NCBI GenBank assembly: GCA_964585685.1
Contig: CAZPEP010000027.1
Span: forward strand, 53,404 to 117,403
DNA: 64,000 nt
Direction: 5' to 3'
From: JALHVH01 sp964585685
GTDB lineage: Bacteria; Acidobacteriota; Aminicenantia; Aminicenantales; Saccharicenantaceae
Shown here: positions 34,398-44,139 of the stretch, in pieces
Layout: every line of letters begins with the position of its first letter
Position numbering within the stretch: position 1 is the stretch's first letter
Made by a program: the position numbers and the translations under genes
The notes under the pieces: model-generated
Seen by the model: only the letters and a program-made list of their open reading frames with translations
Told to the model about the DNA's origin: nothing
The model's database searches: none

Positions 34398-37300
34398 ATG
34401 ATCATTAATGGAGACCCCTCCCCCGATCGCATTGTCGTCAGGCGCGCCTCGGAGAACAACCTCCGGGGGGTCGACGTCGAGGTTATGCTCGGCCGGATTA
34501 CGGTCGTCACCGGGGTCTCCGGCTCAGGCAAGTCGTCTCTGGCCTTCGATGTCGTTTTCAGGGAGGCCCAGCGGCGGTATATGGAATCTTTCCCAACTTA
34601 TGCCCGGCGGTTCCTGGGCAAGCTCCAGAGCCCCGACGTCGCCCATATCACCGGCCTCCCCCCCGCCGTTGCCGTCAGCCAGCGCACGGTCGTCGGCAAT
34701 CCCCGTTCGACGGTCGGGACCCTCACCGAACTCTACGACATCCTGAGACTTCTCTACGCCCGGCTCGGGGACTCCCCCGGGGAGGGCAGGCCTGATCGCG
34801 CGCTCTTTTCCTTCAATTCCCCCCGCGGTGCCTGCCCCTATTGCATGGGTCTCGGGGTCGAGGACCGCATTGACCCCGATCTCCTCGTAGCGGACACATC
34901 GAAGAGCCTCCGCCAGGGGGCGCTCGTCATCACGACGCCGAGCGGCTACGTCATCTACTCCCAGGTAACGATGGACGTCCTCGACCGGGTTTGCCGGGCC
35001 CACAGCTTCAGCACCGATATCCCCTGGAAGGACCTCACGGACGAGCAGAAGGACGTCGTCCTCAACGGGAGCGACCGCATTCTCATCCCCTACGGTAAGC
35101 ACCCGCTCGCCTCGCGCATGAAATGGAAAGGCATCCCCGCCCGGCCACGAGAGGAAGGGCGTTACAAAGGCCTCCTGCCTGTCATGGAGGCCATCCTCAA
35201 GCAGAAGCGCAACCGCAACATCCTCCGCTTCGCCCGGACCATCCCCTGCCGGGATTGCGCCGGCCGGCGGCTGAGACCGGAGGCCCTCGCGGTCGCCTAT
35301 CGCGGCAGGAACATCGCGGAAACGAGCCGGCTTTCTGTGAGGGAACTCGACGAGTTCTTCCGGGCGCTCGAATTCGCAGGCCCGGAGAAGGCCGCGGGCC
35401 CGCTCCTTCGCAACGCCGTTCTGAAACGGACGGACCTCCTCCTGCGCCTGGGGCTCGGGTACCTGACGCTCGACCGCGAGTCCATGACCCTTTCGGGCGG
35501 CGAGACCCAGCGCATCCGACTGGCCGCGCAGGCCGGGAGCGGGCTGCGCGGCGTCCTCTACGTCCTCGACGAGCCTACGGTCGGCCTCCATCCGGAGGAA
35601 ACGGCGCAGCTCCTCGAGGTCCTGAAAGAGCTGAGGGATAACGGCAACACGGTCCTCGTCGTCGAACACGATGAAGCCGTCATCGCGGCGGCTGATCACA
35701 TCATCGACCTCGGGCCCGGCGCCGGGATCGAGGGCGGGCGGGTGCTCTTCAGCGGCTCCCCGCAAGGCTTGGCCGCTCTGCCGCCGGGCGTCAGTCTGAC
35801 ACGGGATTACTTCATGGGAGACCTTCGGATCCCAGAGCCTTCGGAGCGGCGGGCCGGAGTGGGCGCCATCGTCCTCACCGGGGCCCGGAAGCACAACCTC
35901 AAGGACATCGACGTCACTTTCAAGCTCGGCGCCTTCAACGTCGTGACCGGCCTGTCCGGAGCGGGTAAGTCCACTCTGGTCAGGCACACCCTGGCCGCCC
36001 GGCTTCGCGACAAGCGCTTCGGGCCAGGGGCCGACGCCGCCGGGCTCCGGATCGACGGCCGCGTCGGCAAGATCGTCTCAATCGACCAGTCCCCGATCGG
36101 CCGGACACCCCGCTCCAATCCCGCGACCTATACGGGGATCTCCGACCGCATCCGCGACCTTTTCGCCGCCCGGCCGGAGGCCGCGGCCCGGGGCTGGGGC
36201 AGGGGTCGCTTCTCGTTCAACGTCAAGGGTGGCCGCTGCGAAGCCTGCCAGGGCGCGGGGCTCCTCTTATTCGGCATGCACTTCCTGGGAGACGTCGAGG
36301 TCGTCTGCCCCGACTGCGATGGGCGGAGATTCAACGACGCGACCCTCGAAATCCGCTATCGTGGAAAGGACATCCATAAGGTCCTCGAGATGAGCTTCGC
36401 GGAGGGCGCCGCCTTCTTTCGCGACCAGCCCGCCATCTTCCGGTTTCTGGACGTCGGCGTCCGACTGGGACTCGGCTACCTGAGGCTTGGGCAGAGTTCC
36501 ACGACCCTCTCCGGAGGCGAGGCCCAGCGCATCCGCCTGGCTTCAGAGCTCGGCCGGCCGCAAACAGGCGACACTCTTTATATCCTGGACGAGCCCACGA
36601 CGGGTCTCCATCCGCACGACATCCGCAACCTGCTCGTCTCGCTCCGCGAGCTCGTGGATAAGGGGAATACCATCATCGCCGTCGAGCATGACCCCGCGTT
36701 CATCCGGGCGGCCGACCGCGTCATCGATCTGGGGCCCGGGAGCGGTGCCGAAGGCGGCCGCGTCGTTGCCGCCGGGACCCCGGAAGACGTGGCCGCGGGA
36801 ACCGCCTCTCTTACGGGCAAAGCCCTCCGGCGGGCGTCCGCCTGCTTCCTCGCGCCGCGGGCGGGAAGGTCCGCTTCTCCCCCTCCCGACGGTCCGATCC
36901 GCCTGACCGGCGTCGTGACCCACAACCTCAAGAACGTCGACGCGGTCATCCCCTTCAATAGGCTTACGGTCATAAGCGGGCCTTCGGGAAGCGGTAAATC
37001 CTCGCTCGCTTTCGACACTCTGTACGCGGAGTCGCTCCAGCGTTACATCGAAAGCTTCTCCCCCTTCGTCCGGAGCCTTATTGACAAGGGCGGGCGCCCG
37101 GATGTCGCGTCCGTTTGGGGCCTGACGCCTCCCCTTGCCATCCGCCCCGGCTCGGCCGCCCGCCACCCGCGCTCGACCGTCGGCACGATGACCGAGATCT
37201 ACGACTACTACCGCCTGCTCTTTTCCAGGGCCGGGACAGCGCCGGAGCCTACGGGCCGCCCGCTCACAGCGAGCCGGTTCTCCTTCAACCACGAACAGGG

Positions 37301-39323
37301 AGCGTGCCCGCGCTGCAAGGGCCTCGGCTCCCTGACCGTCTGCGACCCCGAGCGGCTGGTAACGAACCCGGACCGGCCTCTCGGCGCAGGCGCCCTTGAC
37401 GGCACGAAAACGGGCCGATTCTACGGCGAGCGGGACGGCCAGTACGTTGCGGCGCTCAGGACCGCGGGCGAAACAATGGGCATCGATTTTTCCTGTCCCT
37501 ATGACGAGCTCGGCGAGGAGGCGCGGCGCCTCGCTATGTTCGGGACGGGGGACCGGAACTACGAGGTCGTCTGGGCATACAAGCGCAAGAACCGGGCCGG
37601 GGAATTCCGGTTCAAGGGGCCGTGGAAAGGGTTCGCTAATCTGGTGATCGAGGAGTATGAGCGCAAACACGCGGACGACCGGGGCGAAGCGATGCTCACC
37701 CTCATGAAAGAGGAAGTTTGCCCTGCCTGCAGGGGCGCCCGTCTGAGGCCATCCTCCCTTGCCGTCAAATACGCCGGCATGAATATCGCGGAGCTTTCCG
37801 CCCTGACCGTCCGCGAGGCCTCAAAGTTCTTCGAGGGCACAGAACAACTCAAGAACGCAGGCGAGAGAGTCGCGGCGGTGACCGGGGCCGTACGGCCGGA
37901 GATCCTCCGGCGGCTCTCTCTTATGCGCGACGCAGGCCTGGACTACCTGGCCATTAGCAGGCGGTCGGCGACGCTGTCGGGAGGAGAAGCCGGACGCTTG
38001 AGGCTTGCCGCCCAGCTCGGGGCCCGGCTCTCCGGCGTCACCTACGTCCTGGACGAGCCTACGATCGGCCTTCACCCGCGGGACACGGACCGTCTCATCG
38101 CCATGATTAAAGACATGACGAGCCGGAGGAATACAGTCGTCGTCGTCGAACACGACCTGGATGTCATCCGGGCGGCGGACCATCTTATCGACATGGGGCC
38201 GGGCGCGGGCGCGGGCGGCGGCAGGATCGTGGCCGAAGGAAGTCTGGAGCAGGTTGCGGCGAATCCCGCATCGGCGACCGGGCGGTATCTGGCCGGCGGC
38301 CTTCCCTCTCGTTCGCCCCTCCCCGGAACGCTTCGGCCGGGAATCCAGATAGCCGGGGCCAAGTCGAACAACCTGCGGTCGATTGACGTCGACATCCCCT
38401 CCGGACTTCTGACCGCTGTCACGGGGGTCTCGGGAAGCGGCAAATCGAGCCTGGTCTTCGACGTCTTGACGAAATCGTCCCGGGCGGGTCGGCCGGTTGG
38501 GTGCCGTGAGGTCCGCGGCCTCGAGCGGTTCGAGCGGGTGCTCCACATCGATCAGGAGCCGCTGGACGGAGGGCCCAGAAGCATCCCGGCGACATCTGCC
38601 GGCCTGTTCGATACGATCCGCGGTCTTTTTGCCGCAACGGATGCTGCCAGGACGCACGGGTTCGGGAAGCCGCATTTCTCATTCCTGACCAAAGAAGGCC
38701 GCTGCGAGGCCTGCGGCGGGGCCGGGAAGAGCACGGTCAGCCTGGACTTCCTCGCCGACGTCGAGACGATCTGCGAGGATTGCGGCGGATCGCGATATAA
38801 GCCGGAGATCCTCGAGGTCTCGCTCGACGGGAAGACCGTCGCCGACGTTCTGGCGATGACGATGAGCGAAGCCAGGGCGTTCTTCGCCGGACGGCATGGT
38901 TTCGAGCGGCCTCTCGCCCTGTTCGAGGAGATCGGCCTGGGCTATCTCCGGCTCGGCCAGTCCCTCGACACGCTCTCCGGAGGCGAAGCCCAGCGCCTGA
39001 AACTCGCGACCGGTCTGGCGCGCCCCGTCAAAGGGGAGAGCCTCTACATCTTCGACGAGCCGACGACGGGCCTGCATTTCACGGACATCGAGAAGCTGCT
39101 CAAGGTCTTCGCGCACCTGCTCGGTGCGGGCCACACCATCATCGTCGTCGAGCACAACTTGGACATCATCGCCCGGGCGCATCATGTGATCGACCTGGGA
39201 CCGGAAGGCGGCGACGGAGGCGGACAGGTCGTAGTCAGCGGAACACCTTCGATCATCGCCGCCTGCCCAGTCTCCTACACCGGCGCCGCGCTCCGAAAAT
39301 TGTGGCCTTTGAGCGCCGGCTGA
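34398..39323 (+). CDS. Tandem UvrA-like ABC ATPase (two UvrA units in one chain)
   Basis: 1641 residues, nearly twice the length of UvrA (about 940). Four ABC ATPase cassettes are in series, with Walker A at about 39, 518, 861 and 1343 (GVSGSGKS, GLSGAGKS, GPSGSGKS, GVSGSGKS), four LSGGE signatures (about 365, 704, 1193, 1527) and four DEPT Walker B motifs. Zinc modules near 614-640 and 1436-1460 match the UvrA DNA-binding zinc finger. In both halves the sequence goes directly from LLYAR or LLFSR to FSFN, so the UvrB-binding insert and its zinc pair are absent, as in UvrA2 proteins. It is probably a damage-sensing or drug-resistance ATPase that does not load UvrB. Weak ribosome-binding site at 34398. 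Confidence 0.9.
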   Translation: MIINGDPSPDRIVVRRASENNLRGVDVEVMLGRITVVTGVSGSGKSSLAFDVVFREAQRRYMESFPTYARRFLGKLQSPDVAHITGLPPAVAVSQRTVVGNPRSTVGTLTELYDILRLLYARLGDSPGEGRPDRALFSFNSPRGACPYCMGLGVEDRIDPDLLVADTSKSLRQGALVITTPSGYVIYSQVTMDVLDRVCRAHSFSTDIPWKDLTDEQKDVVLNGSDRILIPYGKHPLASRMKWKGIPARPREEGRYKGLLPVMEAILKQKRNRNILRFARTIPCRDCAGRRLRPEALAVAYRGRNIAETSRLSVRELDEFFRALEFAGPEKAAGPLLRNAVLKRTDLLLRLGLGYLTLDRESMTLSGGETQRIRLAAQAGSGLRGVLYVLDEPTVGLHPEETAQLLEVLKELRDNGNTVLVVEHDEAVIAAADHIIDLGPGAGIEGGRVLFSGSPQGLAALPPGVSLTRDYFMGDLRIPEPSERRAGVGAIVLTGARKHNLKDIDVTFKLGAFNVVTGLSGAGKSTLVRHTLAARLRDKRFGPGADAAGLRIDGRVGKIVSIDQSPIGRTPRSNPATYTGISDRIRDLFAARPEAAARGWGRGRFSFNVKGGRCEACQGAGLLLFGMHFLGDVEVVCPDCDGRRFNDATLEIRYRGKDIHKVLEMSFAEGAAFFRDQPAIFRFLDVGVRLGLGYLRLGQSSTTLSGGEAQRIRLASELGRPQTGDTLYILDEPTTGLHPHDIRNLLVSLRELVDKGNTIIAVEHDPAFIRAADRVIDLGPGSGAEGGRVVAAGTPEDVAAGTASLTGKALRRASACFLAPRAGRSASPPPDGPIRLTGVVTHNLKNVDAVIPFNRLTVISGPSGSGKSSLAFDTLYAESLQRYIESFSPFVRSLIDKGGRPDVASVWGLTPPLAIRPGSAARHPRSTVGTMTEIYDYYRLLFSRAGTAPEPTGRPLTASRFSFNHEQGACPRCKGLGSLTVCDPERLVTNPDRPLGAGALDGTKTGRFYGERDGQYVAALRTAGETMGIDFSCPYDELGEEARRLAMFGTGDRNYEVVWAYKRKNRAGEFRFKGPWKGFANLVIEEYERKHADDRGEAMLTLMKEEVCPACRGARLRPSSLAVKYAGMNIAELSALTVREASKFFEGTEQLKNAGERVAAVTGAVRPEILRRLSLMRDAGLDYLAISRRSATLSGGEAGRLRLAAQLGARLSGVTYVLDEPTIGLHPRDTDRLIAMIKDMTSRRNTVVVVEHDLDVIRAADHLIDMGPGAGAGGGRIVAEGSLEQVAANPASATGRYLAGGLPSRSPLPGTLRPGIQIAGAKSNNLRSIDVDIPSGLLTAVTGVSGSGKSSLVFDVLTKSSRAGRPVGCREVRGLERFERVLHIDQEPLDGGPRSIPATSAGLFDTIRGLFAATDAARTHGFGKPHFSFLTKEGRCEACGGAGKSTVSLDFLADVETICEDCGGSRYKPEILEVSLDGKTVADVLAMTMSEARAFFAGRHGFERPLALFEEIGLGYLRLGQSLDTLSGGEAQRLKLATGLARPVKGESLYIFDEPTTGLHFTDIEKLLKVFAHLLGAGHTIIVVEHNLDIIARAHHVIDLGPEGGDGGGQVVVSGTPSIIAACPVSYTGAALRKLWPLSAG

Positions 39324-39346
39324 CCGGCACGTAGCGGGATGATACA

Positions 39347-40258
39347 ATGGTCAATAGCACCATGGACAGTCTATTCGAACAGAAAGCCGCCGCCGTTTTC
39401 CGTGAAAAGATCATCGATGAGATCTTCTATACAATTGGGCTGTCCCGGAACGGGGCCCCCCGCCGGGTCTTCGGCCCGCTCTTCAGGCGCCCTGCCGGCC
39501 GGTTGGGCCGGATCGCCGCCCGGGCGGACGAGGCGGCTGCGACCTCGGGAATCAGTGGGGCCGCCCGGCGCATCCTTCCGGACCTTTCACTGCGGGTGTC
39601 GGCGCGGGAGACGAAAGCCATCCCGGCGGACGGGCCGCTGCTCGTCGTCGCCAACCATCCCGGCGGCCTGGATTCGGTCGCCATTCTGGCCAGCATTCCC
39701 CGGAACGACGTGAACGTCGTGATCTCCGACGTCCCCTTCACCCGTGCTTTCAAGGCGGCCGGACGATACTTCGTCTTCGCGCCGCGCGGACCGGCCGGAC
39801 GCGGGGCGGCCCTGCGAACCGCGATCGAACGCCTCCGGACGGGGGCGGCCCTTTTGATCTTTCCCCACGGCGACGTGGAGCCCGACCCCGAGATGGACCC
39901 CTGCAGTCCGGAATCGATCGGGAATTGGTCCCGGAGCATCGAGATCATGCTCCGCAAAGCACCGGGGACGCGCCTCCAGGTGGCCATCGCCAGCGGGGCC
40001 CTGTCGCCGCGCTTCGCCCAAAGTCCCCTGGTGAGGATCCGGAGGTCCGCGCCGCGGAGACAGAAGCTGGCCGAGGTCCTTCAGTTCATCCGGCAAGTGA
40101 CGCGGCCGGGGAGCGTCCGGCTCGATATCCATATCTCTTTCGCGGAACCGGTCGAGGGGGCGGACCTTATCGTGAAAGGAACGATGCCGGCCGTGGCCGG
40201 GATCGCGCACCGCCTCCTCGCGAACCATATGGAGGCCTTGAAGGCCGCGCGGGGCTGA
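39347..40258 (+). CDS. PlsC-like acyltransferase
   Basis: 303 residues, 23 bases after the UvrA-like gene. The HX4D motif of glycerolipid acyltransferases is present as NHPGGLD with His104 and Asp109, and the downstream block is LLIFPHGDVEPD in place of the usual FPEGTR. There is no N-terminal membrane span, in contrast to PlsC. The family moves a fatty acid from acyl-ACP or acyl-CoA to an acceptor at the membrane surface; the acceptor is not known here. A second in-frame ATG at 39362 is an alternative start. Confidence 0.75.
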   Translation: MVNSTMDSLFEQKAAAVFREKIIDEIFYTIGLSRNGAPRRVFGPLFRRPAGRLGRIAARADEAAATSGISGAARRILPDLSLRVSARETKAIPADGPLLVVANHPGGLDSVAILASIPRNDVNVVISDVPFTRAFKAAGRYFVFAPRGPAGRGAALRTAIERLRTGAALLIFPHGDVEPDPEMDPCSPESIGNWSRSIEIMLRKAPGTRLQVAIASGALSPRFAQSPLVRIRRSAPRRQKLAEVLQFIRQVTRPGSVRLDIHISFAEPVEGADLIVKGTMPAVAGIAHRLLANHMEALKAARG

Positions 40259-40324
40259 CGCATCAGTCCGCGATCATTCGTTAGGATCGATCAAGCACCC
40301 GGGCGCACCACGGGGAGGCGTTTC

Positions 40325-40714
40325 TCAATGATGCCCGTGTTTCTCCGCGGCTTCCGCCTCGGCCTTGGTCTTGTGAACGGTCCCGTCCGGATGGTTGGGC
40401 GGAGAATAGACCGTGTACAGTTTCAACGGCTCGGTCTTGGAGACGTTGATCACATTGTGGAAGGTCCCGGCGGGGACGATCGCGGCTCCGTTCGCGGAGA
40501 CCAGGTGTTTTTCCGAACCGTTCAGGATGAACCTGGCTTTCCCCTTCTCGACGCGAAAGAACTGGTCGACATGGTCATGAACCTCGTTGCCGATCTCTTC
40601 GCCCGGCTGGAGGCACATCACCACAAGCTGACAGTACTTGCCGGTGAACAGGACCTGACGAAAAAACTTGTTCTTGAGGGTTTGCCCCTCGATCGGTCCG
40701 AAATAGCCAGACAT
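40325..40714 (-). CDS. Small cupin-fold protein
   Basis: 129 residues starting at the ATG with GGAGG eight bases upstream (other in-frame ATGs upstream are badly spaced). A one-domain cupin: PGEEIGNEVHDHVDQFF (37-53) carries the metal ligands His46 and His48 and the Asp-Gln pair, and HNVIN (86-90) the later His. A His-rich tail KHGHH ends the chain. Such proteins bind a small ligand or act as isomerases or dioxygenases; which is not visible. A TATAAT lies upstream at 40739-40744. Confidence 0.8.
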   Translation of the reverse strand: MSGYFGPIEGQTLKNKFFRQVLFTGKYCQLVVMCLQPGEEIGNEVHDHVDQFFRVEKGKARFILNGSEKHLVSANGAAIVPAGTFHNVINVSKTEPLKLYTVYSPPNHPDGTVHKTKAEAEAAEKHGHH

Positions 40715-40738
40715 ATGCATTCCCTCCTTTCTACCGGT

Positions 40739-40744
40739 ATTATA
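40739..40744 (-). promoter_or_regulatory. -10 box of the cupin gene
   Basis: A perfect minus-strand TATAAT about 25 bases before the cupin ATG, with the ribosome-binding site in between. No good -35 at 16-18 bases, so an activator may be needed. Confidence 0.4.
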
Positions 40745-40829
40745 CAACAACATTGCCAAACGGCATGAGCATATTGGCTACGCAACTCTCTGCGCTGCAA
40801 GCATCCGGGGTCCAAAGCAGGCCCAACGC

Positions 40830-40859
40830 TTGAAAACCTCACTTCAGAGGTGGTACATT
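40830..40859 (+). promoter_or_regulatory. Promoter of the oligopeptidase fusion gene, with dyad in the spacer
   Basis: TTGAAA (40830-40835), 18 bases, TACATT (40854-40859). The spacer holds an inverted repeat ACCTC-N6-GAGGT (40836-40851), placed where a repressor would block the polymerase. Confidence 0.5.
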
Positions 40860-40905
40860 GAGCGCAACATGTCACGGAAGACTTCCCGGGTAAGGAATAC
40901 ATAAA

Positions 40906-43900
40906 ATGAAGATGTCCCGATCACGCGCCGCTCTGATTCTCGCGTTTGTTGCGGTATCCGCGATCTTTGCGATGGCCCAACAGACCCCCGTCCCGCCGGT
41001 TGCAAAGCACATCGACCACAAGGTCGTGTGGCACGGCGAGACCGTCGTGGATCCCTATTATTGGCTGAGGGAAAAGACCAATCCTGAAGTGGCAAAATAT
41101 CTGGAGGCCGAAAACGCCTACACGGAGGCCATGATCGGGGATCTCAAGCCTTTCCGGGACACCCTCTATACGGAAATGCTCGGGCGCATCAAACAGACGG
41201 ACCTGAGCGTGCCCGTCCGGCAAGGGAAATACCACTACTACTCACGCACCGAGGAGGGCAAGCAGTATCCCATTTACTGCCGGAAAGCCGCGGGCCCGGA
41301 CGGTTCCCTCGACACGAAAGCTGCCGAGTTAGTCATGCTGGATCAGAACGAGATGGCCCAGGGACTGCCTTTCCTTAGCATCGGCGAAGTGTCGGTGAGC
41401 GATGATGACAACCTCCTGGCATACAGTACCGACACCACGGGTTTTCGCCAGTATATCCTTCACGTGAAAGACCTCCGCACGGGCACAATCTTGCCGGATA
41501 CGGCCAAGCGCATCACGTCCGGAGAGTGGGCCGCGGACAACAAAACATTTTTCTTCGCGACCGAGGACAAGATCACCAAGCGCTCAGACCATTTCTGGCG
41601 CTTGACGCTGGGGGGAAAACCGGAGCTCCTTTACCAGGAAAAGGATGAACTTTTCGACATCGGCGTGGGACGGACCAAGGATAAAAAGTTTATGGTTCTG
41701 GGGATCCAGAGCACCGATACCTGGGAGATGCGCTATCTGGACGCCGCCACGCCGTCCGGAGACTTCAAGGTCGTCCTCCCCCGCGAAAAGGGGCACAAGT
41801 ACGATTTGGAGCACCGGGAAGGGCTGTTTTATATCCGCACCAACAAAGGGGCTAAGAATTTCCGCGTCGTCACGGCGCCGATTTCGGATCCCAAGCTCGG
41901 AAACTGGAAAGAATTCGTTCCCCATAAGTCGGATGCTTTGCTCGAGAACCTGGAGGTGTTCAAGGACTACGCCGTGGCCCATGAGAAGTTCGAGGGTTTG
42001 AACCGGTTTAGGGTTCTGAATTTCAAAACGGGAGCCTGGCGCGAAGTGAGTTTCCCTGAGACGGTCTATTCGGCCCTCGGCAGCGGAACGCCGGAGTTCG
42101 ACAGCCGCATGTTCCGGATCAGCTACCAGTCCATGATCACGCCATCCATCGTATTCGATTACGACCTCGAGACCCATGAACGAACCCTGCTGAAGCAGCA
42201 GGAGGTCCTTGGCGGCTACGATGCCGCACAGTACGCGACGGAGCGCCTCTGGGCCACGGCCCAGGATGGAGTGAAGGTGCCCATCTCCATCGTGTACAAG
42301 AAGGGCCTCAGCCGCGACGGCAAAGCGCCTCTGTGGCTTTATGGTTACGGCTCGTACGGATACGGCGAGTCCGCGACGTTCTCGAGCGGTCGTTTGAGTT
42401 TATTGGACCGAGGACTGGCTTACGCCATCGCCCACATCCGGGGCGGCGACGAGATGGGTGAGGTCTGGCACGACGACGGCATGCTCATGAAGAAGAAAAA
42501 CACGTTCACCGATTTCATCGATTGCGCCGAATACCTCATCGCCCAGAAGTGGACCTCCAAGGACCGCCTCGTGATCGAGGGCGGGAGCGCCGGCGGCTTG
42601 CTGATGGGCGCCGTTACCAACATGCGGCCGGACCTCTTCAAGGCCGTCCATTCCGCCGTGCCTTTCGCGGATGTCATGAACACCATGATGGATGCCAGCA
42701 TGCCGCTCACCGTGGGCGAGTACCTGGAGTGGGGCAACCCCAATGAGAAGGCGGCGTACGACTACATGAAGTCCTACAGCCCCTACGATAACCTGGAGAA
42801 AAAGGCCTATCCGGCCATCCTGGTGACCACCAGCTTCAACGACAGCCAGGTGATGTATTGGGAACCGGCAAAATATGTCGCCAAGCTTCGAACCTTGAAG
42901 ACGGACAAGAACGAGTTGCTCCTCAAGTGCAAGATGGAGCCCGCGGGCCATGGAGGCGCCTCGGGCCGTTACGACAAGCTGAAGGATGCCGCCTTTGAAA
43001 CGGCCTGGATGCTGAAGCAGGTAGGGATCGCCAACATCCCTGTCGCCCAGGGAGACAAGGTCGACGAATTTGTCCGGTCGGAGATGGCCAAGCGGAAGAT
43101 CCCCGGTCTTTCTCTGGCCGTAGTTAGGAACGGGGAGGTCATCAAGGCTTGCGGCTATGGGTTGGCCAACGTCGAACTCAATGCTCCGGCGTCGGCGGAG
43201 ACCATCTATCAGTCCGGCTCGGTCGGCAAGCAGTTCACGGCGACCCTGGTCATGATGCTCGTCGAGGAAGGGAAAATTAAGCTGGACGTCCCGATCTCCA
43301 CATATTTCCCGGATGCCCCGGCGGCATGGAAGGACATCACGGTCCGCCGCCTGCTCAGTCACACCGCGGGCATCTCCAACAAGCTCTACGATCAGATCAA
43401 CATGCGTCAGGATTACACCGAAGAGGAGCTCTACAAAAAGGTCGCCGCGCTCCCCCTCGATTTCGCTCCGGGAGACAAGTGGAACTACAGCAATCCCGGC
43501 TACCTGTTGTTAGGGATCCTCGTCCACAGGGTGACGGGCGAGTTTTACGGAGACCAGCTCCAGAAGCGGATCTTTCGTCCGCTGGGAATGTCCACCGCCC
43601 GCATCATCAACGAGGCCGACATCGTCATGAACCGCGCCGCCGGCTACCGGCTGGTCAAGGGCGAGCTCAAGAACCAGGAATGGGTCGCGCCGATGATCAA
43701 CACCACCGCGGACGGCAGTCTCTACCTGACCGTCCTCGACATGGCCAAGTGGGACGCGGCTCTTTACACCGAGAAACTGCTCAAGAAAGTCAGCTTGGAC
43801 GAGATGTGGACCCCAGTCAAGCTTAACGACGGCAAGACGGAGAAGTACGGATTCGGCTGGCGGCCCGACGAGATCCGCGGGCGCAGGATCATCGAGCACG

Positions 43901-44070
43901 GCGGCTCATGGCAGGGATTCAACACGCACATTTCCCGCTATGTGAATGACCGGCTGACGGTCATCGCCCTGGACAACCTGGACGGATCGAACCCGGGGGA
44001 TATCGTCCATGGGGTGGCCGGCCTGTACATCCCGGACCTGGGGCCCGAGAAGACGGGGGCGTCGAAGTAA
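40906..44070 (+). CDS. Fusion of S9A prolyl oligopeptidase and beta-lactamase-like serine hydrolase
   Basis: 1054 residues in one frame. A signal peptide (about 1-25, ending FAMAQ) exports it. Residues about 27-705 are a complete prolyl oligopeptidase/oligopeptidase B: a propeller then alpha/beta-hydrolase with Ser561 (GGSAGG), Asp646 (SFNDSQ) and His682 (AGHGGASG). Residues about 715-1050 are a class C beta-lactamase/esterase fold with Ser772-x-x-Lys775 (SVGK), Tyr861-Ser-Asn and a late HGG. Both active sites look intact. I know the two domains as separate proteins; one polypeptide with both is unusual. AAGGA lies nine bases before the ATG; a second ATG is two codons in. Confidence 0.88.
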   Translation: MKMSRSRAALILAFVAVSAIFAMAQQTPVPPVAKHIDHKVVWHGETVVDPYYWLREKTNPEVAKYLEAENAYTEAMIGDLKPFRDTLYTEMLGRIKQTDLSVPVRQGKYHYYSRTEEGKQYPIYCRKAAGPDGSLDTKAAELVMLDQNEMAQGLPFLSIGEVSVSDDDNLLAYSTDTTGFRQYILHVKDLRTGTILPDTAKRITSGEWAADNKTFFFATEDKITKRSDHFWRLTLGGKPELLYQEKDELFDIGVGRTKDKKFMVLGIQSTDTWEMRYLDAATPSGDFKVVLPREKGHKYDLEHREGLFYIRTNKGAKNFRVVTAPISDPKLGNWKEFVPHKSDALLENLEVFKDYAVAHEKFEGLNRFRVLNFKTGAWREVSFPETVYSALGSGTPEFDSRMFRISYQSMITPSIVFDYDLETHERTLLKQQEVLGGYDAAQYATERLWATAQDGVKVPISIVYKKGLSRDGKAPLWLYGYGSYGYGESATFSSGRLSLLDRGLAYAIAHIRGGDEMGEVWHDDGMLMKKKNTFTDFIDCAEYLIAQKWTSKDRLVIEGGSAGGLLMGAVTNMRPDLFKAVHSAVPFADVMNTMMDASMPLTVGEYLEWGNPNEKAAYDYMKSYSPYDNLEKKAYPAILVTTSFNDSQVMYWEPAKYVAKLRTLKTDKNELLLKCKMEPAGHGGASGRYDKLKDAAFETAWMLKQVGIANIPVAQGDKVDEFVRSEMAKRKIPGLSLAVVRNGEVIKACGYGLANVELNAPASAETIYQSGSVGKQFTATLVMMLVEEGKIKLDVPISTYFPDAPAAWKDITVRRLLSHTAGISNKLYDQINMRQDYTEEELYKKVAALPLDFAPGDKWNYSNPGYLLLGILVHRVTGEFYGDQLQKRIFRPLGMSTARIINEADIVMNRAAGYRLVKGELKNQEWVAPMINTTADGSLYLTVLDMAKWDAALYTEKLLKKVSLDEMWTPVKLNDGKTEKYGFGWRPDEIRGRRIIEHGGSWQGFNTHISRYVNDRLTVIALDNLDGSNPGDIVHGVAGLYIPDLGPEKTGASK

Positions 44071-44139
44071 GCCCGCCCGTCATTCACCGATCCGAGGGAC
44101 GGTCCGGAGAAGATCCGGGAGCAGAAAGCTCGAATCGGG

